Assembly (NCBI GenBank): GCA_945859605.1
Contig: OX243822.1
Coordinates: 16,633,918 to 16,697,917 of the forward strand
Length of the DNA stretch: 64,000 nt
Source of the DNA: Lumbricus rubellus
Taxonomy: Eukaryota; Annelida; Clitellata; Crassiclitellata; Lumbricidae
Reading direction: 5' to 3'
In this document: positions 13,401-24,282 of the stretch, one piece after another
How the letters are laid out: each line of letters begins with the position of its first letter
Numbering within the stretch: position 1 is the stretch's first letter
Notes under the pieces: model-generated
The model's input: the letters and a program-made list of their open reading frames with translations, nothing else
What the model was told of the DNA's origin: nothing
Database searches by the model: none
Made by a program: the position numbers and the translations under genes

Positions 13401-14817
13401 AAAATTATGAAAACCACAAAAAGATCATCACCATCCTAAATTTAATAATAATAATAATAATGAACATGAATGAGGTCGCGTTATAATATAATTATAACTA
13501 TAATTATACCATCCTAAATTTAATAATAATAATAATAATAATAATAACAACAAGTGTAACCAGTACCCTGATATTCCACCATTAACAGTACAAGTACAAA
13601 GACCAGGAAATCAGCACCACCCTGTGACATAAGAGCACACTTCTTTAACCCTTTAATGCCGGAGGGTATAGGATTTTCCATTCCATTTACTACCATCTCG
13701 GCATTAAAGACAGACAATTTTTCAGGCAGCACGAATCAGTGAATTCACCCTGTGAAAAGGAAATCCATACAAACCTGGGTCGACAATCAGGAAAGGTCGA
13801 AGGTTGTGTTTACGAAGGAAGCTGATGGCAGCCGGGATCGGAGTGAAGACTTCGTGTTCTCGAACGTCAAAGCCAAGCGCTTCAAGCTTGTGGACAATTT
13901 CGCTGGCACAACGGGTCGACGTATTACTACAGAATCGAAAAGGGATTCCTGCTTCTCGCAATCTGCAAATTACAAAATTTACAAATGGCAATTTACAAAT
14001 CTGCAACAGTCAAAAACTTGTTTTAAGTAAGCAAGTAAGAATATTCTCTGTATACATTTACGGTAAAATTCTATGACGACGCGGTAGCAATTCTATAACG
14101 ACGCGGTAGCAAGTAAACATCATGTCGGCAAAAGATCCGCGCATAATAGAGCCCATAAATCCAACTTCTAGTTTGCCGAGAATTCTTTTAATCGATCCAG
14201 CTTCTGTTTAGGCAAGAATTTGTTCGATAAATTTCGCTTCTATGTCGTCCGCAAATATTTTTATTCAATTTGTCATTAAAAATTATTGTTCATCAATCCA
14301 GCTTCAATTTCAGCAGAATGACTGCACTAACCCTAAAACTAACCCTAACCGACCCTCACGTCGCCTAACCTGAGCCCTAACCGACCCTCACGCGTAAAAT
14401 CCATGATGTTTACTTGCTACCGCGTCGTTATAGAATTGCTACCGCGTCGTCATAGAATTTAACCACATTTACTATCGGGGGCGAAAAATATACAGTGCAT
14501 TTTTCTTACATAGTGTCTTTTTGCCATCGCAAGCGGCGTGGACTGAAAGTTACAGTGCCAAACTTAATTAAAGGAACAACAGAGTGTGAAACTTTGTAAA
14601 CATGAGGTCGTTACGCTCGCTAAAAGCGCTGCAGAACTTACTTGCGCACCCCTTCAGCCGAACCACTGATGGCAATATCAGACGAACCGCTGTCGTATAA
14701 AACTCCGTAAATATCCAGAAGGATTCCTTTGATGCTCGTCTTATACCATTCGGCCGAAAGAGTCGAAAGTTTATGTAAGCCGACTTTCGTCGCCACCGCC
14801 TCAATGGTCGCCGCCAT
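10466..14817 (-). CDS. LHPP: LHPP phosphatase, paralog A (7 exons, 286 aa)
   Basis: HAD-superfamily phosphatase of the LHPP family, which acts on phosphohistidine, phospholysine and pyrophosphate. Minus-strand exons: 14817-14642, 13962-13775, 13179-13026, 12776-12713, 11884-11792, 11401-11310, 10559-10466. Together they give an uninterrupted frame ending in TAA. Motif I LLDIYGVLYDSG, motif II FCSNTSTR, motif III IGKPS and motif IV MIGDD are present, as are SNPNCVVLGDA and the C-terminal DGYVDNLLHAV block. The protein is about 16 residues longer than human LHPP because of an N-terminal extension; the start is the first ATG (GCGGCG follows), with a plausible leader just upstream. Exons 2-6 have the same lengths as in paralog B. 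Intron 5 uses a GC donor (GAG|GCAAGT), the only choice that keeps frame. Catalytic residues look intact. It is the more LHPP-like of the two copies. Confidence 0.9.
11511..11681. repeat. Small CAG-ended DNA-transposon-like repeat
   Basis: Begins CAGGACTTAAAGTGTGGCAG and ends TTTTTTACACCCCTG. It contains two outward copies of the word CCTGGCACTT, and is related to 42873-43018 and 35004-35125. It lies in intron 5 of LHPP paralog A. No clear target duplication is seen here. Confidence 0.6.
11933..12003. repeat. 71-bp TTAACCC hairpin element
   Basis: Starts TTAACCCTCCAATGCCGAGA and ends CTGGCATTAAAAGGTTAA. The core GGTAGCAAATGGCATGGG is shared with 13645-13711 and 59033-59103. It lies in intron 4 of LHPP paralog A. 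Confidence 0.7.
13645..13711. repeat. TTAACCC hairpin element, right end decayed
   Basis: Starts TTAACCCTTTAATGCCGGAG and ends ATCTCGGCATTAAAGAC, so the arms pair (AATGCCG/CGGCATT). It lies in reverse orientation relative to 11933-12003 and has lost the right TTAA. Intron 2 of LHPP paralog A. Confidence 0.65.
14066..14460. mobile_element. Foldback element with perfect 59-bp terminal inverted repeats
   Basis: Arms 14066-14124 and 14402-14460 read as exact inverse complements over 59 bp. Each arm is itself a near-perfect tandem pair of a 22-bp unit (TTCTATGACGACGCGGTAGC then AA). The 277-bp interior has no ORF. It lies in intron 1 of LHPP paralog A. A non-autonomous foldback/MITE is likely; the superfamily is unknown. 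Confidence 0.8.
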
Positions 14818-15844
14818 CTTAACGTAGAATAGTTAATTTCGATTCCGAACCATCGACTTATATTGATAACCAGTGTCAGAATAAGATCTATGGACTTTGG
14901 AAAATAGGCCTAGATAACCGTATCTAATCGCAAGATTGAAACTTCTATAGTGCTATTCGAAAGCCAGACACAAGGCACCAGCCTATTCCCGAGCGCTGCG
15001 TCGAGTCAGAGGGGGTGTTAAGAGGCAAGGCAGGAGATAGGCCTAACGGTCGCTGGTAGGCCTAAAATTCTAAAATGTAAGTAAGGATGTAAAATGATAA
15101 TAGCGACCGCATCATGGCGTCGATCGCATTCATTTCAATTTGACTCGATCTTCGCATAATAAGGCCCCGTGTAGGCCTATTAGGTTTAGATCTCTGCAAA
15201 AAGCTAGCATTGGAAGGCAAACGGTGACCTCTAACACAAAGGAGCGTGAAGAGTAGTTAATTTAATTAGACAAAAGATAGACTTAGCCTAATTAGGCCTA
15301 GGCCTATAGCCTACACTAAATCTGGCGTAAAACGTACGGGCGAAACTTGAGCCCTGTGCGGCTGTGAAATAAGAATCATTAGGCCTATAAATGAGCCAAA
15401 GCTTACTCTTGGAGGAGAAGGCGGGCCCGGGAGGGGAAGGCCGGTCCGGGAGGAAGGGAAATGGATTGAGCAATTTGAGCTCGGTTGTTTATGACCCTCC
15501 CACCTACATGAAATGGGAGAACCTACTTAGGCTAATTATGAGAACATTCAACGAACACATTACATAAAAATAATATATTAATTTTCATAAAAATCACAAG
15601 TCGTTATAATCAAATTAATTATAAATCAACATAAATCAACTGCATGGTTTAGGCCTATGTCCAAAACGTTAAACAACCCCCGTACTTCCCACAACCCTGT
15701 GGGAGATCGATCTCCCCAGCCCCTCCTCTTGATAGACGTCACTGTCGTGAGCCACCACCAGACAACCAATGCGCATAAGAGTTCTTACGTCCACACACAC
15801 AAAATACCTAAAATACCAAGACGTTACACCTCCCCCCACATCGT
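14818..15844. other. Divergent-free gap between LHPP paralog A and the Kelch gene
   Basis: Holds the presumed promoter of LHPP paralog A just right of 14817. No TATA box is obvious. Several TAGGCCTA-type words occur. No gene, RNA or transposon with defined ends was recognised. Confidence 0.4.
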
Positions 15845-17674
15845 CTACCCATCTTTGCACATCGATTCGACAGATGGCGTCGGCAGCGTCACGTGACACA
15901 GCAGACCGGAAACGGCGTACGGCGGCGCATGCGTCATCTTGAAGCGACCCCTAGCGTTGTCGAACATAACAAAGATGTTGTCGTTGCTGGTGGCCGAGCA
16001 TGCGACGAAGTAGACCCTCGTGGAGCACTCCGTCGATCCGTAGATGTCCCGAATGAATCCCGGACGGGGGACCCGCATCGGGAGAGTCGTCCACTTGGTC
16101 TCCGCCGTATCGAACTGCGCCCGGGTGTGGCCCAGCTCGTCCTTGAGCGAGATGAGTCCGGGCGCGACGGAGTACCCGAAGAAGTTGACGTCCTCGCCGG
16201 TGAGGAAGAGGTCGGCGATCTCTATCTGGGACAGCTCGTTCCAGGTGTGGCCGCCGCTGTCCGTGTCCTTCTCGACGGCCTCCAAGCGGTAGATGGAGAC
16301 ACTGCGCTGCGAGAAGTAGAAGGAGTATCCGGCGGAGTAGGATCGCAGGACGTACAGCTCCCCGGCGCCCCCTTTCGGCATCGGTAGGAAGCAGAGGGTG
16401 CCGTTGGACGCCCCGGGGAACCCCGTACAACAGCAGTCCGCCCATCTCTCCTCGCCGGTCAGGAAGCGCTCCACCCTCCCCGAACGGTCGATGGCCAGGA
16501 GATGGTCCGGGGCAGACGACACGAGCATCGTCTGTCCGCTGACGAGACCTGGAGACGGTAGGACGAACCAGGCGCCGGTCTGGAGGTCCATCCGGTTGAA
16601 GGACTTTGTCTCCTTCGCCGGATGCATGTACCCGTTCATGTCCTCCGTCCGTGAACTCAGCGCGTACAGCGACCCGTCGTGCGTGACCATCGCCTCGAGC
16701 CCCGGCCACAAACCCGACCCCTTCTCGTCTCGCGGCTGCCGCAGCACCCTCCACGTATCGTCCCTCACCAGGTATAGCATCACCTGCAGGTCTTCCCCTG
16801 TTCTCGACGCCCGACCCCGGCAGAGGATGGCCTCGACGACGTCACGCCCTCCACGCCCCTCATTATTTCGTCCACCCATGCCCCGTACCCTCTCCAGCAG
16901 TTCCGGTCGGGCGCTCAGCCAGTCAAGCGTGTCGGCGTTGGAAAGAACGTTACGCTCGATCACCTCGGCCGGTAGATACTCGAACTCGACGCAGCCAAGG
17001 AGGTCGCGGGCCTTCTCCCTCTCCGCCTCATCCACCTCAGTCCGACTGGCAATCACGTCCTGGACGAGTTTCAGGACGTCCGTCTCTCGCGCGTAATTCA
17101 TCTGATCATCACTGAGCAGCTGCCTTATCACATCCACCGGAAGTTCAACGGTATCACTGCGCCGCACGAGCGACGCCATCCGCGGCAGAATATAGGTCCG
17201 GGCGCTGCTGGAAAGAGTTCCGAGCGGGTAGACCTCCGACAGAACCTTGAACTTGAGGCACGTGCTCTCGCGAAGGTTGTTCCGCATGAACGTTCCGCAC
17301 AGATCGAGAACCTTCGGCAATCCCAGATAGTCGGCCAGTCGGACAATCTCCTCCACGGTGTCCCCGCCGACTTGTATAACCCCGGTGTACATGAACCCTA
17401 CAACCGTTTCTATAGCGTCGTGCGTTGTCCCCGGAAGTACCGCCTCGAATACCTTGGCGTCGGTGGGGCCGTGTCGGAAGAGGGCCTTGAAGTAGTCGCT
17501 GGACGCCGCCAGGATGCAACGGTGCGCATAAACTGATGACGTCATCGATGACGATGAGCGAACGATGACGTCGCACGAGTCTGCGTCACTGCGCTGGTGG
17601 TTGAGGTTGCCAAGGACGTCGTGCTGTTGCTGCGAATCGCTGAAGATCATTGGGGTTGTATCTGCTGACGTCAT
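15845..17674 (-). CDS. BTB-BACK-Kelch protein, intronless, 609 aa (KLHL-like)
   Basis: Kelch-like family protein. Members usually act as substrate adaptors of Cullin-3 ubiquitin ligases, the BTB binding Cul3 and the Kelch propeller binding substrate. Domains: BTB at about residues 34-130 (CDVIVRSS start, then YAHRCILAASSDYFKALF), BACK at about 135-245 (CGTFMRNNL, then LSEVYPLG), and a diverged Kelch-repeat region from about 285 to 590. Kelch GG doublets are weakly kept, so the propeller boundaries are uncertain. The whole protein lies in one exon, unlike neighbouring genes split into 60-280-nt exons, and it is much more GC-rich than its surroundings. A retroposed origin or a member of a lineage-specific intronless expansion is possible. 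The ATG at 17674 is the first in frame after a proline-rich open stretch. The exact KLHL orthologue cannot be named. Confidence 0.8.
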   Translation of the reverse strand: MTSADTTPMIFSDSQQQHDVLGNLNHQRSDADSCDVIVRSSSSMTSSVYAHRCILAASSDYFKALFRHGPTDAKVFEAVLPGTTHDAIETVVGFMYTGVIQVGGDTVEEIVRLADYLGLPKVLDLCGTFMRNNLRESTCLKFKVLSEVYPLGTLSSSARTYILPRMASLVRRSDTVELPVDVIRQLLSDDQMNYARETDVLKLVQDVIASRTEVDEAEREKARDLLGCVEFEYLPAEVIERNVLSNADTLDWLSARPELLERVRGMGGRNNEGRGGRDVVEAILCRGRASRTGEDLQVMLYLVRDDTWRVLRQPRDEKGSGLWPGLEAMVTHDGSLYALSSRTEDMNGYMHPAKETKSFNRMDLQTGAWFVLPSPGLVSGQTMLVSSAPDHLLAIDRSGRVERFLTGEERWADCCCTGFPGASNGTLCFLPMPKGGAGELYVLRSYSAGYSFYFSQRSVSIYRLEAVEKDTDSGGHTWNELSQIEIADLFLTGEDVNFFGYSVAPGLISLKDELGHTRAQFDTAETKWTTLPMRVPRPGFIRDIYGSTECSTRVYFVACSATSNDNIFVMFDNARGRFKMTHAPPYAVSGLLCHVTLPTPSVESMCKDG

Positions 17675-17799
17675 CGTTGGCGATGGGGACTTGGCCGGCG
17701 GCGGAGGGTATGGTGGCCGGATTCTGCGCCTCCACTTCCTCGTTCCCAGCTGATAAATTATATCGATTAACCAATTGATCAGCCGATCAGTAAATCAAC

Positions 17800-18015
<216 letters not shown>

Positions 18016-18501
18016 CAGACTAATAATGGTACAAATAATGAAAGCACTTTGTCCCATTGGCTTTTAAAAGACAACGGGGCCAATTAACCCCACCACTAAA
18101 TGCGTCTAGTGTGAAAATTGTGGAAAAATAATTGGGGGTTGGAGTATGATCCACTTAGAATTGGGGTTTGAAAAACAGAATATACTATGGGCTCTAGGAC
18201 TGGGGTGAAACCCCTAAACCTCTTGGAAATTCTTACCCCGAATACGGCCATGTATCATAATAATCATAGTAGTCCTATATTTAGGTCAGTCAGTTAGAAA
18301 AAGAGGCGAAGTTGGAGAGGTGATAATAGAATTAGATATAATCATATGCAATTCGAAAGAGGTAGGCTGTTGGCTCATGCCTAAGCGATCGTGAATAAAC
18401 CGGTGCCCTGCGGTTGGTTTTGGAGTGGCGCTATAGAAATTTGTTAAGTCTATGTGGGGAAGGATTTAGGGTATACACCTTAATAATGTTAACACTATGA
18501 T

Positions 18502-18650
18502 CGGTGGCGTAGCCAGGAATTTATGATGGGGGGGGGAGTATGGCCGGATGCTTGTTTTTCTTATATAAGTGGACAAATAACCTTTAAAAAACGTTTTTGC
18601 TAAGCCAATGGGGGTCTTAACCCCCAAACCGCCCCTTGTCTACGCCACTG
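18502..18650. mobile_element. 149-bp hAT-type MITE with perfect 8-bp target duplication
   Basis: Element CGGTGGCGTAGCCAGGA ... GTCTACGCCACTG is flanked on both sides by ACTATGAT (18494-18501 and 18651-18658). TIRs of the CAGTGGCG type with 8-bp duplications are typical of hAT elements. Confidence 0.85.
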
Positions 18651-18873
18651 ACTATGATTATGTCTGGCTTCCCGCTAACCTCTCAAAAGGTTCACTCAAC
18701 TTTCCAATTGGCAGATGACGTTGGTAAAATGAGTAGGCCTAGTAGGACGTTGATGGGTTGGCTGCGGACAGTCAAATTTGACTTCTGTAATAACTTGTCA
18801 AACCAGGACATAGGTCTACACTCCCTACAATATTTAATCTGGTCGAAATTCCCTCAGGAATGAGAATCACACC

Positions 18874-19115
18874 CAGTGGCGCAACTAGGGGGGCTGGGGG
18901 GGTGCTTGAGCACCCCCCCAGGCCAAAAAGGTGGCCCACGCAATTTTTCCAATTCCGATGAGTTTTTTTGGTGCATGGGGGGGGGGGTAGGGGTCATTCG
19001 GTCTTTAAGACTACACAATCAAGCAAGTTCCTTTGGCACTCGCTACTTCGCACCATCGGCGCTTACAATAATAATTCTGAGCACCCCCCAGGAAAATTTT
19101 CTGGTTGCGCCCCTG
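18874..19115. mobile_element. 242-bp hAT-type MITE with perfect 8-bp target duplication
   Basis: Element CAGTGGCGCAACTAGG ... CTGGTTGCGCCCCTG is flanked by ATCACACC at 18866-18873 and 19116-19123. The interior has runs of G and C and no coding capacity. Confidence 0.85.
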
Positions 19116-19261
19116 ATCACACCCCACCCCATATTTAAAAAATCGTGGTGTTGCTCACATGTGTGTATATAATTATATACAATGTATATATCGCCTGCAT
19201 TCCCCAGAAAAGTATATACGCAACATTTCTCCGAACCCCAGAAAAAATCGACGGCTGCTGT

Positions 19262-19490
19262 TTGTTTGTTTGTATGTGCACTTATTATCGCGCCCCTTCA
19301 AGTTCACTACTCAGACGCGCTCCCGAGTACAGCGCGGACACTGCATCGGAGTTTCTCGCCGAAGCGCTGAGCAATTGCATGCAAGTGAATGACTTGCCCA
19401 AGGTCCTTACGCGGCGACTTGAGGTGGATTCGAACCTGCAACCCATCGGCTGCAAGACGACGAACATACCCACTACACCACCGCGCCCCG
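19262..19490 (-). repeat. tRNA-derived SINE copy (subfamily B)
   Basis: Read on the minus strand: CGGTGGTGTAGTGGGTATGT near the 5' end (A-box-like), GGTTCGAATCCACCTCAAG (B box), GCAAGTCATTCACTTGCATG, and the 3' end GGCGCGATAATAAGTGCACA. It belongs to the commonest SINE family in the window. Confidence 0.85.
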
Positions 19491-19817
19491 ACAATGTTAA
19501 AGTCATAAAACTACATGATTGTAGACTATAATTTTATAATATTTTATCATGTCCCGCCAGAAGAATTATTCGACTGCGAAGCACGTTAGGCTAAAAAAAC
19601 TGCTTAAAAGGTGATCAGAATTAAAGTATGGCATATAGAATTTACTGCATTTTGCTCGGAAATTTATACGAAAAGACTAAAAATAGAAAAATTATCAGAG
19701 TTTTTGGAAGGTGCATGCATGTTTCTCGCAATTTTTTTTCTTGGGGCCTACAGTAAAGTCATCATTGCATCACCTGACTAAAAACAAGGTCGTCAGAGAA
19801 TTTCCGCTATCAAAGGG

Positions 19818-21211
19818 TTAACCCTCATCCTACCAAGTGGGGTCCGTTCGGACCCCAAGCACATAAACTGCTGTGTAACTTTTTTGGGATAAATGAATAA
19901 GAGTCGGCATTTTATGAATTTGTCTATAGGTCTGTCCTACATGATATGCTGTAGCTACTTTTTTGGAAAAAAATATTTTGAATTTTTAATGAATTATTTT
20001 CTTTTGGGGTCCGAACGGACCCCAACGTGAAAAAGCTTAAGTATCAGCCTTTTAGCCAATGTAGAGCTAGATTTCTGCAACTTTGCACTACAAGATTTGG
20101 GTTCTAGGACTGTTTTTCGAAGGACAATTCGTCAAGGTAATGTTATTTATGTGCATAACCCAAAACTATATGCATACATGTATACAAACATACACACAAA
20201 CATACATGCAAACATACATGCACACATTCATATATCACGAAGGTATGTACATAAAAGCAAAACGACATGCATGCATATATGCATACTGAATACTGACATA
20301 TATTCAGACATGAATACATGCAAATATGCACACACATGCAAGAATACATACAAACATACATACATACAAACAAACATACATGCATCCATTCATGCACGAA
20401 TACCCACATGTTTGATAATTGTCTGCTCATCATGTGTGTAACACTGTGTATGTAATACGTATATTGATGCATGTAGCTACGTATGAATGTATGTATGTTT
20501 GCATGTATGTGTGTATGTATGTATGCATGTATGTATGCATGCATGTACATGTATGTGCGCATGAATGTATGCACGAACGTGCTTACATACATACGTACCT
20601 ATATGCATACATATGTGTATTCACACATTCCTATGTGCATACATAATGACATTCGTGCAAACATACTGCTTGCATACATTCACACATACATACATACATA
20701 CATACATACATACATACATACATACAATACACACGTGCATACAATACATACATACTTACATAAATACATACATACATAATGTATGTATGTATTGCATGTA
20801 TGTATCATACATATCATACATACATACATACATACATACACAATGTATGTATGTATGTATGTATGTATGTATGCACGTATGTACATGTATGTATGTATGA
20901 TGCATACATATATACATACATACATTCAAAAACACATGCATAATATTACATATACATGCATTTTATACATGCATTGTACATGCACCACTGCATGCATACA
21001 TACATACATACATACATACATACAAACATACATGCATACATACATTTATACAAACATGCATGCATACATGCATAGGCTACATATATACATGCAATTATAT
21101 ATGTATTAGTGTGCCTATATATATATAAGAATGTATGTATATGTGTGGGGTCCGTTCGGACCCCAGTTGGTAAACAACGTATGTAAAACGTGTTGGTAGG
21201 ATGAGGGTTAA
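19818..21211. repeat. 1.4-kb palindromic TTAACCCTC element filled with ACAT/ATGT repeats
   Basis: Ends TTAACCCTCATCCTACCAA and TTGGTAGGATGAGGGTTAA are perfect inverted repeats over 19 bp. Inside, GGGGTCCGTTCGGACCCC occurs near both ends and, inverted at its centre (GTCCGAACGGAC), near 20006. Positions about 20150-21130 are (ACAT)n and (ATGT)n arrays in both orientations. The repeat-encoded ORFs here are not genes. piggyBac-like TTAA ends suggest a non-autonomous DNA element. Confidence 0.7.
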
Positions 21212-23015
21212 AAGGGCTGAGCGGTTGCCAACGGTCCAAAACGGCCGGTTTGAAACTAAACAAAGATTCTCATTAGCCTATTAAATTAAATTTATTGCCA
21301 TTGCTGTTATTATAAATTATGTGTTCCATTAGTTTTACAGACCTCGTTAGCGGATAAGCCTAGTTCTAATCCGAAATGCTTTTCATATGTAAGTAGTCCC
21401 TATAGGGCCTAGACTAAAGGCCTATACAGTACAAGCCGCTTTGATTTGTTAATCCGTGCTAATTTGACTTCTGTAGCGCCGCACCTAAAGCACGATCACC
21501 GTGTGTTTGATCAAATCAATTTACTCTGAAACCGACGATGATAGGCTACGCAATAGGCCTATGATGTTTATGTTTAGGTGTAGGTCTAACGTTGCATAAG
21601 ATGGCGGAGGGAAGCCGTGGATGTTTTGCGCACCTTTCCGGCTCAAGGTCATTTGCGTTGACTACGGAAGAGCCGATCTCGAGGATGATCGAAGCTGTAT
21701 ACGTACTGCCGCTGCTCTGCAAATTCCAGCTCCGAGATTCAGGCTCATCAACCAAGGCCTAGGCATCCCTTCTGACGCCTTCTTCCCAGCGTTGGTTGCC
21801 TCACAGGCCTATCCAGATTGACGCAAGTATAACTTACCTGTACAAAACAGCCTATAGCTGTATCTAATAGGAATACTAGTATATATTCAGTGCCGCCCTT
21901 GAGAGAAGGCCTATGGCTAGATTCCTATAGCTCCAGTCAGTAGGCCTAGTTAACGTCTACCTATATATCGCTACAAACATATTATAGGGATGCGAGGCGT
22001 TGTATACAATACCAACATACATGTATAACCATGGTGTACCGGCAGAAGTCTTACGCATATGACGTCATAGTAGTTATGGACACATAATAATATAAACATA
22101 GGGGTCTATAGATATATGGCTATGTTGCTTAGCAATGTGCTTATGACGTTTTCCCGTGTACGCACATAGGCCTACAGGCCTAATATTATATTTAACATGA
22201 GAAGTATAATAAATGTTATCATTTCGATATATACACGTCTAGTTAGGCTACCATGGGTATAAATTTCGCTTTGGCAACTGGAACTATTGCTATTCCACGT
22301 ACAACAAATCAACAATATAGGCTTAGGCCAGGCATTAGGCCTGCAACCTTGCTGTAGGCTAAGCATTCTTCGTCGCTGTCATCAGACTCATCACCACTTA
22401 TATATCTGTTATATCTGCACAATGTACACAATGTAGGCTACACATGTTATCGTGATCAGTCCCACTTGTCTTCCAGACCCTACTCTGATACATTGGCGCA
22501 ACCAACCTATGAGACCCACGGGACGCGTCCCCCACCAACTTTTGAGTGGTCTCCTAACTTTATTATTATGGACCTCCAACTTTTAGGACGTGATTCATTA
22601 TGGTCCCCCAACTTTTAGGATGTGATTGCACCTATGCTCTGATAAAGAAAATTTCGTTGTTCCAATTAACCATAATGGCCTCTTTAGGGGGCGGGGGGTT
22701 TGAGTCGAAAATATTTCGTTTTCCCTGTGCAAAAAACAGATCATCTTTGGAGGGCTTAGCCCCCAGCCCCTCCCCCGGCGCCGCCATTACAGCACATTCC
22801 GCTGCCTCAATCCTTCCAACACAGATTTATCATTCTATAGAGGCGGCTAGGCCTCTATAGTGAGTATTAGTGACCAACTCAAGCAAATCCCTGACATTCG
22901 CCTGCATATGCCGGCTCTCAATAGGCCTACTATAGTTCTGCAGAAGGGAGGCCCGTCTCGGAAGGGTGAAAAAGAGGGATTACGCCTGGTTGTTTAATCG
23001 ACATCCCGATAGAAT
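21212..23015. other. Intergenic DNA left of the LTR retrotransposon
   Basis: Rich in TAGGCCTA words. No exon with convincing splice borders and no known protein was recognised. A segment at about 22494-22800 with CCCCCAACTTTT-type repeats looks like an old transposon remnant, without clear ends. Confidence 0.4.
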
Positions 23016-24282
23016 TGTAGCGGACCAGGGGTTGGGCGAAAACACCAGGAGCCGAGTACCAACCCCAGTCGTCAAGGTACCCTCAGTCAGTCCGCGCAGT
23101 ACGGCCTTGGCTGTAGACCAAGGACTAGCCAGCTAGGCTTAAACACGTTTATTGAAGAAACCACGAAGATCATGTGGAGTTCACAGCACAAGTAATTTAT
23201 TGCGTCACAATCGCTATAGCACTTCGAGAACGAACTGTTTGTGTCAATTTCTACAACGCTGGAATCAGAGTTCGTGCGCCGATGCAACAGTTTATGTAGC
23301 GCCAGAGTTCGTGCGTCGATGCAGCAGTTTATGTAGCGCCAGAGTTCGTGCGTCGTTGCGGCAGTTTATGTAGCGCCAGAGTGAATGCGAAGCGTTCAGG
23401 AATTGAATCGGCGTCGTCGAGCACAGCAGGCAATAGAGCCTGCGTGAATGGTCGGAGCAGATTCGCGGTGGTCAGGATTCGAACCGGCGTCGTCAGGTTC
23501 CAGTGACTTCTGTAGCGCCAGGAGTAGAACCGTCGTCGTAGCAGCTTCGTCCGTCAGCTAGGTTGCGGTAGTCGGAAACCGCAACCCCAGTCACGTGGAG
23601 GAGCACCTGAAGAGGCCGATGTTCAAGCTCAAGGCTGGTATTCAGGATTTTACCTCTCTCCACAACAGTATCACTCAACAAGCGTTTTACCGCTCGTCAA
23701 GCCAGATCATCAGCCAGCTACTACGCGTTTTACGGCGTTCTTCACCAGGCCATTCGTCTGCGCTAAGCAAGAGCAGCAAGCTTCCTTATATACACTATCA
23801 GCGCAGGCTGGGCAGAGGTTAAGCCAGCCGGCTGGGCTAGAGAGGCGGAGCCCGAGCCGGCCGGGCTAGGGGGGCGGAGTCTGAGCCGGCTGGGCTAAAG
23901 AGGCGGAGCCTTAGCCGGCTGAGCTAAACCGGCTAGGCTAGAGAGGCGGAGCCCGAGCCGGCTGGGCTAGAGAGGCGGAGTCTGAGCCGGCTGGGCTAAA
24001 GAGGCGGAGCCTGAGCCGGCTGAGCTAAAGAGGCGGAGCCTGAGCCGGCTGAGCTAAACCGGCTAGGCTAGAGAGGCGGAGCCCGAGCCGGCTGGGCTAG
24101 AGAGGCGGAGCCCGAGCCGGCTGGGCCAAAGAGGCGGAGTCTGAGCCGGCCAGGCCAGCAGGCTGAGCCGGCCAAGCCAGCAGCAAGCAGCAGCAGCAAG
24201 CAGCAGCAGCAAATAATAGCGGCAAATAATGGGGGCAAGCAATAATGAGGGCAAGCCATCCCTCAGTGCAAAAATCTTAACA
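23016..24282 (-). repeat. 3' LTR (element sense), 1267 bp
   Basis: Matches 29964-31443 with no difference noticed by eye apart from the SINE insertion there. It contains a 27-30-bp GC-rich tandem array at about 23815-24170 (units of GAGGCGGAGCCCGAGCCGGC type), then a CAGCAGCAAG repeat. Internal TATAAG-like words near 23790 and the tandem array may be promoter parts; this is inference. Confidence 0.9.

Noticed and set aside
14325..14395. TAACCCTAACC words suggesting telomeric repeat
   Set aside because: Only two or three degenerate copies inside the foldback element; not an interstitial telomere.
15893..17576. Long ORFs overlapping the Kelch gene in other frames on both strands
   Set aside because: Shadows caused by high GC content; no domains, whereas the 609-residue frame has BTB and BACK.
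20083..21109. Many overlapping ORFs rich in Tyr, His, Thr, Cys and Met
   Set aside because: They are translations of ACAT/ATGT microsatellite in all frames, with no unique sequence.
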